Of a stretch of DNA of 64,000 nt, positions 1-8,712 are shown piece by piece. The notes below the pieces were generated by a model. That model saw only the letters and a program-made list of their open reading frames with translations, had not been told where the DNA came from and ran no database searches. Position 1 is the first letter of the stretch. Every line of letters begins with the position of its first letter. The stretch spans positions 124,001-188,000 of the forward strand of contig NZ_CP046027.1 in NCBI RefSeq assembly GCF_009671065.1, written 5' to 3'. Source of the DNA: Neisseria brasiliensis. Its GTDB lineage: Bacteria > Pseudomonadota > Gammaproteobacteria > Burkholderiales > Neisseriaceae. The translations under genes were made by a program, and so were the position numbers.

Positions 1-28
1 ATGTTACCTTTTGAAAAAACTATAGAAT

Positions 29-60
29 TACTCTAATTTTTAGATTTTTTAGAGTATAAT
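29..60 (+). promoter_or_regulatory. Promoter with inverted-repeat operator candidate
   Basis: A TATAAT -10 element lies at 55-60. A perfect 8-bp inverted repeat, TACTCTAA (29-36) and TTAGAGTA (49-56), overlaps its upstream edge, as a repressor site would. No clear -35 is visible. Confidence 0.45.
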
Positions 61-132
61 GCCTAAAAATTTAAAAACACACCGACACACACATCGCAAC
101 ACTCACTCCAACACCCTACCTGAGGCCATTAC

Positions 133-1302
133 ATGTCACATTCTTTCGATCCATTGGTTATCCGCGGCAAGTCATTGATTCCCATCGTTCAAGGCGGCAT
201 GGGCGTGGGTATTTCAGCGTCTAAATTATCCAGCGCGGTTGCCCGTGAAAACGGCATCGGCACCATCGCCAGCGTGGATTTGCGCCATCTGCACGAAGAC
301 TTGCTGGCAGAATCTACCGTCAACTCGACCGAAGAAAAATACACCAAGCTCAACCGCATCGCGCTTGACCGTGAAATCCAAAAAGCCAAAAGCGGCGCCG
401 AAGGCAACGGCATGATCGCCGTGAACGTGATGAAAGCCGTGAAAGACCATGCCGCTTATGTGCGCCAAGCCTGCGAATCGGGCGCGGATGCGATTGTGAT
501 GGGAGCGGGCTTGCCGTTGGATTTACCGGAAATGACCGAGGGCTACCATAAAGATGTGGCTTTGTTCCCGATTTTATCGGAATCGCGCGGCATCAATATC
601 GTGTTGAAACGCTGGATGAAAAAAGGCATTTTGCCCGATGCCATTGTGATTGAGCACCCTGCCCACGCTGCCGGACACTTGGGCGCGGCCACCGTAGCCG
701 GTGTCAACGATGAAAAATTCGAGTTTAAACGCGTGATTGAAGAAACCTTGGAAGTGTTTAAAAATCTGGGCTTGGAAAGCGAAAAAATCCCGTTGGTATT
801 GGCCGGCGGCATGGCGAATTTTGAAAAAGTCACCACTGCGCTGAAAACATGGGGCGCCAATGCCGTGCAAATCGGCACCGCGTTTGCCGTCACCCAAGAA
901 GGCGACGCCCACATCAATTTCAAGAAAACCTTAGCTGGTGCCGACACCGAGCAAGTGGTTGAATTTATGTCTGTCGCCGGTTTGCCCGCTCGCGGTGTAC
1001 GCACCAAATTCCTTGATAATTACATCAAGCGCGAGGCCAAATTGCAATCGGTAGCCAAAGCCGACCCACGCCGTTGCACCCAAGGCTTAAACTGCCTGAC
1101 CAGTTGCGGTTTGCGCGACGGTTTGGATAAAGCCGGCCAATTCTGTATTGACATCCAGCTTTCCGCCGCTTTCCGTGGCGAAGTCGATAAAGGCTTGTTT
1201 TTCCGAGGCAAAGATCCGCTGCCATTTGGTAACGCCATGCGCACGGTGCAAGAAACCATTCACTATCTGCTAAACGGCGCTCTGCCCGTTGCGGCAAAAT
1301 AA
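133..1302 (+). CDS. Nitronate monooxygenase-family flavoprotein
   Basis: A 389-residue TIM-barrel flavoprotein of the nitronate monooxygenase (2-nitropropane dioxygenase) family, which uses FMN to oxidise nitronates; FabK-type enoyl-ACP reductases share the fold. Visible landmarks are QGGMGVG (20-26), HPAHAAGHLGA (175-185) with the usual catalytic-type His, AGGM (224-227) and the phosphate-binding GANAVQIGTAF (241-251). A C-terminal cluster of four cysteines (C315, C321, C325, C338) is additional and could bind a metal. The ATG follows TGAGG by 7 bases. It is a single-gene unit ended by a DUS hairpin. The family is clear; the physiological substrate is not. Confidence 0.85.
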   Translation: MSHSFDPLVIRGKSLIPIVQGGMGVGISASKLSSAVARENGIGTIASVDLRHLHEDLLAESTVNSTEEKYTKLNRIALDREIQKAKSGAEGNGMIAVNVMKAVKDHAAYVRQACESGADAIVMGAGLPLDLPEMTEGYHKDVALFPILSESRGINIVLKRWMKKGILPDAIVIEHPAHAAGHLGAATVAGVNDEKFEFKRVIEETLEVFKNLGLESEKIPLVLAGGMANFEKVTTALKTWGANAVQIGTAFAVTQEGDAHINFKKTLAGADTEQVVEFMSVAGLPARGVRTKFLDNYIKREAKLQSVAKADPRRCTQGLNCLTSCGLRDGLDKAGQFCIDIQLSAAFRGEVDKGLFFRGKDPLPFGNAMRTVQETIHYLLNGALPVAAK

Positions 1303-1308
1303 GCTGAC

Positions 1309-1342
1309 AGGCCGTCTGAAACCATATGATTTCAGACGGCCT
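1309..1342. terminator. DUS inverted-pair terminator
   Basis: AGGCCGTCTGAA (1309-1320) and its complement (1331-1342) form a 12-bp stem with a 10-base loop just after the flavoprotein gene. Confidence 0.75.
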
Positions 1343-1474
1343 GAAACCTTTATAAAACCCTAGATTGAGTACAACTCAAAGTTATAGCAGCGCAGACATA
1401 TCATCAAGATAGGCAAGATTCGAGCAGCACACAACGAAGAAATGTGCCAAAGATAGGGATTTTGCAAAGGTCTC
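1343..1474. mobile_element. MITE-like repeat, degraded copy
   Basis: A non-coding element closely matching 53703-53845, but about 11 bases shorter and with a decayed left end. The right end reads TTTGCAAAGGTCTC. Ends of this GAGACCTTTGCAAAA type are known from IS5-family elements of Neisseria, so this is probably a miniature derivative. The rest of the gap up to dapC holds no gene. Confidence 0.6.
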
Positions 1475-1551
1475 GGCCCTCTATTGTCTGCTCAAATTCA
1501 CCCTATCAAACTTTTCAGATCGGCCTCCCATCCATCACAATCCACGCAGAT

Positions 1552-1583
1552 TGTTAACAAAATAAATCAGAAAAATGTTAACA
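1552..1583. promoter_or_regulatory. Twin TGTTAACA palindromes upstream of dapC
   Basis: The 8-bp palindrome TGTTAACA occurs at 1552-1559 and again at 1576-1583, 24 bp apart, within 65 bp of the dapC start. Paired identical palindromes suggest a regulator site or overlapping A/T-rich promoter elements. Confidence 0.35.
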
Positions 1584-1613
1584 TAGCGGTTAAATTTTAG
1601 GCTCGGAACCATC

Positions 1614-2798
1614 ATGAATTCATTATTATCCCAACTCAAACCCTACCCGTTTGCCCGTTTACGCGAAGCCATGCAAGGCTTGGAAGCGCCTGAAGGCGTG
1701 TCAATCGTGCCGCTGCACATCGGCGAGCCGAAACACGCCACGCCCAAAGTCATCACCGATGCGCTCACGGCTTCGTTAAGCGAATTGGAAAAATACCCGC
1801 TGACCGCCGGTTTGCCGGAATTACACCAAGCTTGCGCCGATTGGTTGGCGCGCCGCTATGACGGTTTAGCAGTTGACCCGGCTACCGAAATCCTGCCGGT
1901 ATTGGGCAGCCGCGAAGCCTTGTTTTCCTTTATTCAAACCGTTTTAGATCCGGTTGCCGACAGCAAACCTGTGGTCATCAGCCCGAATCCGTTTTACCAA
2001 ATCTACGAAGGCGGCACCATTCTCGGCGGCGGCGAAATCCATTTTGCCAACTGTCCTGCGCCGTCGTTCAACCCTGATTGGTCGAGCGTTTCAGATGACC
2101 TGTGGCAACGCACCAAAATGGTGTTGGTCTGCTCACCGAATAACCCGAGCGGCAGCGTTTTACAACTCGAAGACTGGCAAGAATTGTTCGCTCTGCAAGA
2201 CAAATACGGCTTCGTGATTGCTTCCGACGAATGCTATTCTGAAATTTACTTCGACGGCAAAAAGCCCATCGGCGGCTTGCAGGCAGCGGCGCAATTAGGC
2301 CGCGGCTTCGATAAATTGGTAATGTTTACCAGCTTGTCTAAGCGCTCCAACGTACCGGGCTTGCGCTCGGGCTTTGTGGCAGGCGATGCCGCTTTGCTGA
2401 AAGCATTTTTGCTCTACCGCACCTACCACGGCAGCGCGATGAGCATTCCGGTACAGCGCGCCAGCATTGCCGCGTGGAACGACGAAGCCCACGTCATCGA
2501 CAACCGCCGCCTATATCAGGAAAAATTCGACAAAGTGATTCCGATTTTACGCGAAGTGTTTGAGGTCGATTTCCCTGATGCGTCGTTTTACATTTGGCTG
2601 AAAGTGCCGGACGGCGACGATTTGGCTTTTGCCAAACACCTGTGGACGGAAGCCGCGATTCAAGTTTTACCCGGCCGCTTCTTGGCACGCGACACCGAGC
2701 AAGGCAATCCGGGCGAAGGCTATGTGCGCATTGCTTTGGTTGCTGATGTAGAAACGTGTGTCAAAGCAGCAGAAACCATCGTATCGCTGTATCGTTAA
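1614..2798 (+). CDS. dapC: Succinyldiaminopimelate aminotransferase DapC
   Basis: A 394-residue fold-type I PLP aminotransferase. DapC transaminates N-succinyl-2-amino-6-oxopimelate with glutamate in the lysine and meso-diaminopimelate (cell wall) pathway. The opening FARLREAMQG and HIGEPKHATP are typical of proteobacterial DapC. Landmarks are NNPSG (176-180), DECY (205-208), the Schiff-base lysine K243 in SLSKRSN, and a phosphate-binding Arg just after (LRSGF). The length is full for the family. It stands alone between the repeat region and a hairpin terminator. ArgD-type bifunctional enzymes are the main alternative, but their sequence differs. Confidence 0.85.
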   Translation: MNSLLSQLKPYPFARLREAMQGLEAPEGVSIVPLHIGEPKHATPKVITDALTASLSELEKYPLTAGLPELHQACADWLARRYDGLAVDPATEILPVLGSREALFSFIQTVLDPVADSKPVVISPNPFYQIYEGGTILGGGEIHFANCPAPSFNPDWSSVSDDLWQRTKMVLVCSPNNPSGSVLQLEDWQELFALQDKYGFVIASDECYSEIYFDGKKPIGGLQAAAQLGRGFDKLVMFTSLSKRSNVPGLRSGFVAGDAALLKAFLLYRTYHGSAMSIPVQRASIAAWNDEAHVIDNRRLYQEKFDKVIPILREVFEVDFPDASFYIWLKVPDGDDLAFAKHLWTEAAIQVLPGRFLARDTEQGNPGEGYVRIALVADVETCVKAAETIVSLYR

Positions 2799-2813
2799 TG
2801 TTTGCGTCACGCA

Positions 2814-2842
2814 TAGGCCGCCTGAAGCTTTCAGACGGCCTA
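2814..2842. terminator. Imperfect DUS hairpin after dapC
   Basis: TAGGCCGCCTGAA pairs with TTCAGACGGCCTA around a short loop. The left arm carries GCCGCCTGAA, one base off the DUS core. Confidence 0.65.
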
Positions 2843-2944
2843 TTTGCTAATACGATTAAGCATTTCAACCGCCCCGATTCTTGCCGTGTTTATCATTTAA
2901 AACTAAAATCAATCCATTCATCTTAATCACGATACGAGGCGACT

Positions 2945-3724
2945 ATGTTTTTTGTCTTATCTCCGGCGAAAAATCTCAACGAAAAAGATTCCGCCCCCAT
3001 TCAAGAATTTACCCAGCCTGATTTGCTGCAAGAATCTGAAATCCTGATGCGCGAATTGCGCCAACTTGCGCCACAGCAAATTGCCGAGCTGATGCACGTT
3101 TCCGACAAAATCGCCCTCCTCAACGCCGAGCGCAATGCCGCATGGCACACGCCGTTTACCCCTGAAAATGCCAAGCAGGCGGTTTATATGTTTAACGGTG
3201 ATGTGTACGAAGGCATTGATGCCGAATCGCTCAATCCAGCACAAATCCAATACCTGCAACAACATGTGCGCTTATTGTCGGGCCTTTACGGCTTGCTGCG
3301 CCCGCTGGATTTAATGCAGCCCTACCGCTTGGAAATGGGCACAGCATTTGCCAATTCGCGCGGTAAAAATCTGTATGAATTCTGGGGCGACCGCATCACC
3401 GACCTCCTGAATGAAACCCTTGCCGCCAACGGCAGCGAAGTGTTGATCAACTTAGCTTCGCAAGAATATTTCAAATCGGTAAACACCAAAAAACTCAAGG
3501 CTAAGTTGATTACACCGGTGTTTAAAGACGAGAAAAACGGCCAATACAAAATCATCAGCTTCTATGCCAAACGCGCGCGCGGTTTGATGGTGCGCTACGC
3601 CGCCAAACACGGCATTACCGAGTCGCAAGATTTGCAAAATTTTGATTACGAAGGCTATGAATTCAACGCCGCTGCTTCAAATGATAAAGAGTGGGTATTT
3701 TTACGAAAAGAACAAACCAAGTAA
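2945..3724 (+). CDS. yaaA: Peroxide stress protein YaaA
   Basis: A 259-residue YaaA/DUF328 family protein. In Escherichia coli, YaaA lowers free intracellular iron during hydrogen peroxide stress and binds DNA. Family landmarks are the start [30 protein letters not shown] and PYRLEMGT, with a basic C-terminal half containing YAKRARG. Length is typical. GAGG stands 7 bases before the ATG. It is the last host gene before the tRNA-Ser pair. No operon partner is seen. Confidence 0.9.
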   Translation: MFFVLSPAKNLNEKDSAPIQEFTQPDLLQESEILMRELRQLAPQQIAELMHVSDKIALLNAERNAAWHTPFTPENAKQAVYMFNGDVYEGIDAESLNPAQIQYLQQHVRLLSGLYGLLRPLDLMQPYRLEMGTAFANSRGKNLYEFWGDRITDLLNETLAANGSEVLINLASQEYFKSVNTKKLKAKLITPVFKDEKNGQYKIISFYAKRARGLMVRYAAKHGITESQDLQNFDYEGYEFNAAASNDKEWVFLRKEQTK

Positions 3725-3759
3725 AAACAAAAAACTAAGCCTGAATGCGTAAATTTTAC

Positions 3760-3788
3760 TTGGCAAACAGGCAAGTTTTCATTACTAT
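3760..3788 (+). promoter_or_regulatory. Promoter of the tRNA-Ser pair
   Basis: TTGGCA (3760-3765) and TACTAT (3783-3788) are separated by 17 bp. The expected start is about 10 bases before the first tRNA. Confidence 0.6.
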
Positions 3789-3805
3789 ATCGTCTTCAAG
3801 AAAAC

Positions 3806-3896
<91 letters not shown>

Positions 3897-3922
3897 TTTT
3901 CTTGAATTTATTTTTTTATTAA

Positions 3923-4013
<91 letters not shown>

Positions 4014-4054
4014 AGATTATTTTTAAAAGATTTACAATGCTTTTAAAACGGATA

Positions 4055-4089
4055 AAATCCCCGTAAATATCAAATATTTGCGGGGATTT
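4055..4089 (+). terminator. Terminator after attL
   Basis: AAATCCCCG pairs with CGGGGATTT, with an inner A/T stem, followed by a T-rich run. It lies inside the prophage and probably ends transcription from the tRNA pair. Confidence 0.7.
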
Positions 4090-4100
4090 TTATTTATTTT

Positions 4101-4137
4101 AGATTTAAACGCTTTTAAACGCGTTTAAATCTTTTTT
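4101..4137 (+). terminator. Perfect 12-bp inverted repeat before int
   Basis: AGATTTAAACGC (4101-4112) and GCGTTTAAATCT (4121-4132) pair perfectly around 8 bases, followed by T residues. It could be a second terminator, or an arm-type or excisionase site given its place between attL and int. Confidence 0.5.
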
Positions 4138-4198
4138 ATTTTTATGTGTTATTTTATTTGTTATCGAATCGATTTTTGATAACAAGGGGCGAAAAAAA

Positions 4199-5407
4199 AT
4201 GCCGAAAATTGTAACACCGCTAACCCTTGCGCAGGTCAAAGCGGCTCGCGCGAAAGACAAAGTTTATAAGCTGCCGGATGGCGGCGGGCTTGCGCTTTGG
4301 GTTTTGCCATCGGGCAAAAAATCGTGGCGAATACAATTCAAACGGCCTGATGATGGCCGCGCGGATACGTTGACGTTGGGGATGTTCCCGAAGTTTGGGC
4401 TGGCCGATGCGCGGACGTGGCGCGAGGAGGTTTTGCGGAAAATTGCCGCCGGTGAAAACCCTAAACTAACATCGGAGGATGTGGCCGCACGGTATCGATT
4501 TGAAAATTGCATGGTCGATTGGTTTGAGCGATGGGCGCGTGGTGGCGGAAAGATGGGTAAAGGGAAGTCGGAAAAATACGCGCGGCAAATATTGGCGGCT
4601 TTGGAAATAAATGTTTTGCCTGTTTTTAAAGGCCGAGATATTCGGAAAATCAAAACCGCCGACGTGGTCGATGTGCTGCGAAAAATGGAAGAGCGCGGTG
4701 TGCTGGAGTATTTGCGCCGCGTGAAAAGTAGCCTGAATTTGATGTTTGACTATTTTGTCGCAAGCGGCACGATTGAAACAAATCCTGTATCAATTATCGG
4801 CCGCCAAGTTTTTGACCGTGCGCCATCTCGGCATTTTGCCGCGCTGAAACCCGAAGATTTACCGATGTTGATTGAAAAAATTGAAACAACAGAAGGGATT
4901 GGCGAGCGCGCAAGATTGTTGATTTATTGGCAATTATTGAGTATGACAAGGCCGTCTGAAGCGGCGGGCACGATGTTGGCTGAAATTGATTTGAGCCGAA
5001 AAGTTTGGGAAATCCCTCTTGCGCGCATGAAAACGCGCCCGCATGTGGTGCCGCTATCGAGTGCCTTACTGCAAATTTATCAAGAGGCCATAAAGCTAAA
5101 TGTGGCCGGTATTTATTTGTTTGAGGGGCGCGGCTACGTTAAGGCAATCGACCGTGAAACCGTGCGGCTGAAATTGCGCAGCAAAATGAAAATCGAAACA
5201 ACCGCCCACGGCTTACGCAGCTTGGCGCGCACATATTTGCGCGAGGTGCATAAGATCCAGCGTGATGTTGGCGAATTGCTTTTGTCTCATGGTGTTGGCG
5301 ACAAGACAGAGCGGGCGTATGACCGGTCAGAATTATTGGATGAGCGGCGCGAAGCGTTGGAATTGTGGGGGCAAGACGTGATGGCACTACGCCAAAAATA
5401 CCGATAA
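4199..5407 (+). CDS. int: Prophage tyrosine integrase (P4-type)
   Basis: A 402-residue site-specific recombinase that would integrate and excise the prophage at tRNA-Ser. The N-terminal DUF4102-type arm-binding domain includes LPDGGGLALWV (25-35) and FKRP...TLTLGMFP. The catalytic domain shows R251 in TRPSE, H337 and R340 in HGLRS, H364 in LLSHG and nucleophile Y374 in ERAYDR, so the active site is complete. P4-type integrases of this length are typical of tRNA-targeting islands; P2 itself has a shorter enzyme. The gene sits 185 bp from attL and ends in a DUS terminator. Confidence 0.93.
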   Translation: MPKIVTPLTLAQVKAARAKDKVYKLPDGGGLALWVLPSGKKSWRIQFKRPDDGRADTLTLGMFPKFGLADARTWREEVLRKIAAGENPKLTSEDVAARYRFENCMVDWFERWARGGGKMGKGKSEKYARQILAALEINVLPVFKGRDIRKIKTADVVDVLRKMEERGVLEYLRRVKSSLNLMFDYFVASGTIETNPVSIIGRQVFDRAPSRHFAALKPEDLPMLIEKIETTEGIGERARLLIYWQLLSMTRPSEAAGTMLAEIDLSRKVWEIPLARMKTRPHVVPLSSALLQIYQEAIKLNVAGIYLFEGRGYVKAIDRETVRLKLRSKMKIETTAHGLRSLARTYLREVHKIQRDVGELLLSHGVGDKTERAYDRSELLDERREALELWGQDVMALRQKYR

Positions 5408-5420
5408 AAATAACAATTCA

Positions 5421-5456
5421 AGGCCGTCTGAAAAGCATATTTCAGACGGCCTTTTT
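5421..5456. terminator. DUS terminator after int
   Basis: AGGCCGTCTGAA (5421-5432) pairs with 5441-5452, followed by TTTTT. Confidence 0.8.
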
Positions 5457-5497
5457 ATGGCTTGCATAATTAAGCATGAAAATGCCAATTTTTGAAT

Positions 5498-5626
5498 AAA
5501 AACGCATAAAAAAACCAACATCAAAACCGCCGCAAAACCCTATAAAATATAAGGCCTCGGCGGTTGTCAAAAAACGCATAAAAAATGCCACCCACACTAA
5601 GCCCGCGGGCGTGGAGGGGGAGCGCG
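5498..5626. other. Candidate cos / terminase recognition region
   Basis: The gene-free gap between int and Q holds a direct repeat (AAAAACGCATAAAAAA at about 5498 and 5570), a long-loop inverted repeat (AACCGCCG 5525-5532, CGGCGGTT 5558-5565), and GGCGTGGAGGGGGAGCGCG (5608-5626). The last resembles the P2-type cohesive end in its GGCG...GGGGA...GC pattern and has the same position beyond the 3' end of Q. The assignment is an inference. Confidence 0.4.
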
Positions 5627-5653
5627 CGCCGTGGCACTTGGCGGCGATGGGCG

Positions 5654-5688
5654 CAAAAAAAATCCGCCTGAAAAAATCAGGCGGATTT
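5654..5688 (-). terminator. Terminator of the P-Q unit
   Basis: A 12-bp perfect stem (5660-5671 with 5677-5688) is followed on the minus strand by eight T residues, just past the portal gene. Confidence 0.85.
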
Positions 5689-5714
5689 GGGAGGGCGATT
5701 GGGCGTTGGAAACG

Positions 5715-6710
5715 CTATTTGTTAGCCGAAACGGCCAGCGAATACGGCTTAAACTTAAACACCTCTGCGCCCAGTTGCTCATTGGCCTCAAGAAAGGCCG
5801 TCTGAATCGGCTCAATCTCATTGGCCGCGAATACCTCCGCTGCCGTGCGCGCGTCACCCAAACCACCGGCCGCTTGTGGAACCACGCCCATCAGCGCAGG
5901 CGGCACGCGGTGAATTGTCAGCATGTCTTGCGCGGTTGTATTTTTGATATTGATAAACTCATCTTTGGCGGCAACTTCAGAAATCGGAATCAGTTTAATA
6001 CCGTCCTGCCCGCCGTTTGGTGAGCGTAAGAAAACATTTTTAAAATTGCCCTCTCGCTGCGCCTGTTTGAATTGCTGTTTGAGGTTTGCCCAGTCCTCCT
6101 CATTAAGGTTGTTGTCGGTGGCATAAACAATAAAACCCGCGTGGCTGCCGTTGTCATAGTAGCGGCGGCGGAATGTGGTCGCCGAGCGGTTAAGCTCCGC
6201 CGAACTCATGCCCGACAAATAATCCGGCACCCCGTAAACCTCTTGCGACAAATCAGGCTGAATCAAATGCACTACATCACCCGCCGGAATAAAATCATCA
6301 TCACAAACCACATGGCGGCGCATGTAGTAGTAGCCCTCTTTATGAGAGGCTCGGCGCATATAAAGCCCCAAGCGGTTTTTAAGTTTAAGCGGCTGGCCAA
6401 GGCGGTTGCGCTCAACCTGCAAATAGCCGTTGCCCAACACTAAAAAACCGAAAGCCAATTTTTTAAACTCCGCTCGGCTCAGCCATTTGGTAGGCTCAAA
6501 CGTCGCCGTCAACACGTTAAGCTTACATTGCAACGCGCTCGCGTGATGGATACCAGCGCGAAGCAGCGCCACCAAATCATTTAAATTAATCGGCGGCTCA
6601 TAATATTTCCCGTTGTCCACACACTCCCACAAATCAGACAACCAATTAACCCGCTCATCCGTGCCCCAAGAAAACACCTCAACATCAGTTTTTTTAGTCT
6701 CAATACTCAT
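5715..6710 (-). CDS. Q: Phage portal protein (GpQ)
   Basis: A 331-residue P2 GpQ/PBSX-type portal protein. It forms the ring at the capsid vertex through which DNA is packaged and to which the tail is joined. Recognisable segments are VFSWGTDERVNW near the N-terminus, GNGYLQVERNRLG, DDDFIPAGDVVHLIQPDLSQEVYG, RRRYYDNGSHAGFI and TIHRVPPALMGVVPQ near the C-terminus. It is transcribed leftward, 11 bp after the terminase gene P, as in P2. Length is close to that of P2 GpQ (about 344). Confidence 0.93.
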   Translation of the reverse strand: MSIETKKTDVEVFSWGTDERVNWLSDLWECVDNGKYYEPPINLNDLVALLRAGIHHASALQCKLNVLTATFEPTKWLSRAEFKKLAFGFLVLGNGYLQVERNRLGQPLKLKNRLGLYMRRASHKEGYYYMRRHVVCDDDFIPAGDVVHLIQPDLSQEVYGVPDYLSGMSSAELNRSATTFRRRYYDNGSHAGFIVYATDNNLNEEDWANLKQQFKQAQREGNFKNVFLRSPNGGQDGIKLIPISEVAAKDEFINIKNTTAQDMLTIHRVPPALMGVVPQAAGGLGDARTAAEVFAANEIEPIQTAFLEANEQLGAEVFKFKPYSLAVSANK

Positions 6711-6721
6711 GATTTAAATCC

Positions 6722-8551
6722 TTAACTATCAATCTCAACGCGGCCATGCGCCACGCCGTCTAAAGGCTCCTGATAAAACAACATCATCGCCGCCCATGCC
6801 AAATCACCGTGGCTCGCCTCTTTTGTGCGCGCCGTCTCATAAGTCATATGTCGACCGCTCGCCGTCATCGTGCGCCGCACCGATAAAAACGCCATCTGCA
6901 TATCGATGTCGCCGCCGTCCCATTCAACGCGCCGATTTTTAAGCAGGTTAAGCATTTTTAGCACCATCAAGCCCTTAATCTCCGGCGTGTAAGTCATGCA
7001 AATCACGCCCGGAAAAAACTTTTTAACCAAATCGGCAACGGCCACACCAATCCCGTTAGAATCAATCACAATCTTTTGCACGTTGTAAACGCTCAAAAGA
7101 TTGCGAATAAACGCCGCTTGGCTCTCGAAATCCGCGCCTTGCAGCAAAGTTTTTTGAACCACGCAAAACTTATCACGACCACGCACCGGCGCAGTGGCCA
7201 CTACCAAGCCCGCCGCATCGCCCGTGTGTGACGGGTCATAGCCAATCCACACCGGCGCATCACCGCAAGGCTTAGGCGCAAACGATTTATACCAATCCGC
7301 CCACGCGTCCCAAGAGTCCACACCACACTTTTGCAATTCCGCAAAATCAAACACGCCGTCTTTAGCCGCCACAAATTCGCACTCAAACAACTGGCGAAAT
7401 TCGTGCGGCGGGTATTCGCGCCGCAAATCATCAATGTTGAAAAGATGGCAGCCATCCGTCAGCGCGTCATGAATCGTCACCACATGGCGAAACTGACCAT
7501 CAGGATCCAAACGGCCATGCTTTAAAGCAGCAGGGGAAACATCAAGCGAAATATGCTCATTTTTCGGTCGGTTTTTGTTGTAAAATTCGCCCGACCAAAA
7601 CGTATAAGCCGGATGAGCCTCATAAGACGGCGTTGAAAAATAAGTCGTTTTCAGATGGGCTTGCGAAGCCATCGGCGAGGCCAATTTGCGCAGATTCTCA
7701 AAGTCCTCAATCCAGAAATACTCATCCACATACAAATTACCGTTTCGACCTTGCGCCGTGCGGCTGTTGGTACCCAAAAAATAAAGCTCCGCACCGTTGT
7801 GGAGCTGAATTACATCCCCGCCCTTAAGCTCCGCATCAACCATCGCCGCCAAATCCAAAATATAGCGGCGAAAATAATAGGCTTGCGCCCGAGAAGCCGA
7901 CAAAAAGATGGAATTAATCCCCGTTTTAAGCGAATTTAAAAACGCCTCGCGCGCAAAATAAAAAGTCGCACCGATTTGGCGGCTCTTCAGCAAATTGCGG
8001 AAACGGCGTTTTCCATATTGCTGATTCCAAAAACGCTGATAACCAAAACTTTGCTCAATAAAAATTTCCTCCATCCGCTTGATTTGGTCGGGATGGAGAA
8101 AATTCTTATGCGGCTTTCCTGCCGGTCGCTCTTTCGCATCTCGACCGCGCTCCGCCCGCTCGCGCGGCGGATTGTCGATGGTCGGGATATTGTCGGTCAA
8201 ATCCGCAATAAACTTTTCCGCGCTCGGTTTTGCCGCCGATTTTTCAGACGGCATTTTTTCCGCCGCCCCCTGAATCAAGCCCGAAAGCTGGCGAATTTCC
8301 TTGTAGTCGCCATCTGATTTTTTCGGCAGATGAATCAACTGAATCAAGCGCGCCTCTACCGAAGCCGCCACCCGCTGAATTGGTGAGCCGCCGTCCCAGT
8401 TTTCGCGCTGTTTCCAGCTGTGCACCGTGGCGGGCTTAATCCCCAAATGACGGCCAATCGCCGAAATGCGCCAGCCCTGCCAATACAGGCTGCGCGCCAC
8501 CGTGCGCGGGTCAATATTCGCCGCAATCTCTACTTGGTTTCGTTTTTCCAT
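6722..8551 (-). CDS. P: Terminase large subunit (GpP)
   Basis: A 609-residue P2 GpP-type terminase ATPase that packages DNA with GpM. An N-terminal helix-turn-helix (ISAIGRHLGIKPATVHSWKQ, about 30-49) is followed by the ATPase domain, with the LLKSRQIGATFYFA segment as Walker A equivalent and NLYVDEYFWI as Walker B, then the RNase H-like nuclease domain with acidic GYDPSHTGDAAG and a late conserved Asp in SHGDLAWA. The gene diverges from O. The start ATG gives a family-typical N-terminus and length. Confidence 0.93.
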   Translation of the reverse strand: MEKRNQVEIAANIDPRTVARSLYWQGWRISAIGRHLGIKPATVHSWKQRENWDGGSPIQRVAASVEARLIQLIHLPKKSDGDYKEIRQLSGLIQGAAEKMPSEKSAAKPSAEKFIADLTDNIPTIDNPPRERAERGRDAKERPAGKPHKNFLHPDQIKRMEEIFIEQSFGYQRFWNQQYGKRRFRNLLKSRQIGATFYFAREAFLNSLKTGINSIFLSASRAQAYYFRRYILDLAAMVDAELKGGDVIQLHNGAELYFLGTNSRTAQGRNGNLYVDEYFWIEDFENLRKLASPMASQAHLKTTYFSTPSYEAHPAYTFWSGEFYNKNRPKNEHISLDVSPAALKHGRLDPDGQFRHVVTIHDALTDGCHLFNIDDLRREYPPHEFRQLFECEFVAAKDGVFDFAELQKCGVDSWDAWADWYKSFAPKPCGDAPVWIGYDPSHTGDAAGLVVATAPVRGRDKFCVVQKTLLQGADFESQAAFIRNLLSVYNVQKIVIDSNGIGVAVADLVKKFFPGVICMTYTPEIKGLMVLKMLNLLKNRRVEWDGGDIDMQMAFLSVRRTMTASGRHMTYETARTKEASHGDLAWAAMMLFYQEPLDGVAHGRVEIDS

Positions 8552-8620
8552 TTTGCTGCTGATTTTTTTAACATTTCAGCATTTTCAGGCCGTCTGAAAG
8601 CCCGCGCATTGCCGCACAAA

Positions 8621-8680
8621 CCTAAAAATCACACCCAATCCCGCCCCTGATTGAATCAGCCAAAGAAAACAGCAAAATAA
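8621..8680 (+). promoter_or_regulatory. Late promoter candidate upstream of O
   Basis: The 18-bp motif CCTAAAAATCACACCCAA (8621-8638) recurs exactly before two other late units. An A/T-rich -10-like GCAAAATAA starts 51 bp from the motif start (8672). It is probably the binding site of the Ogr-type activator. Confidence 0.6.
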
Positions 8681-8712
8681 GCTTGTTCTAATCAATTTTT
8701 TGCGCAAAAAAA

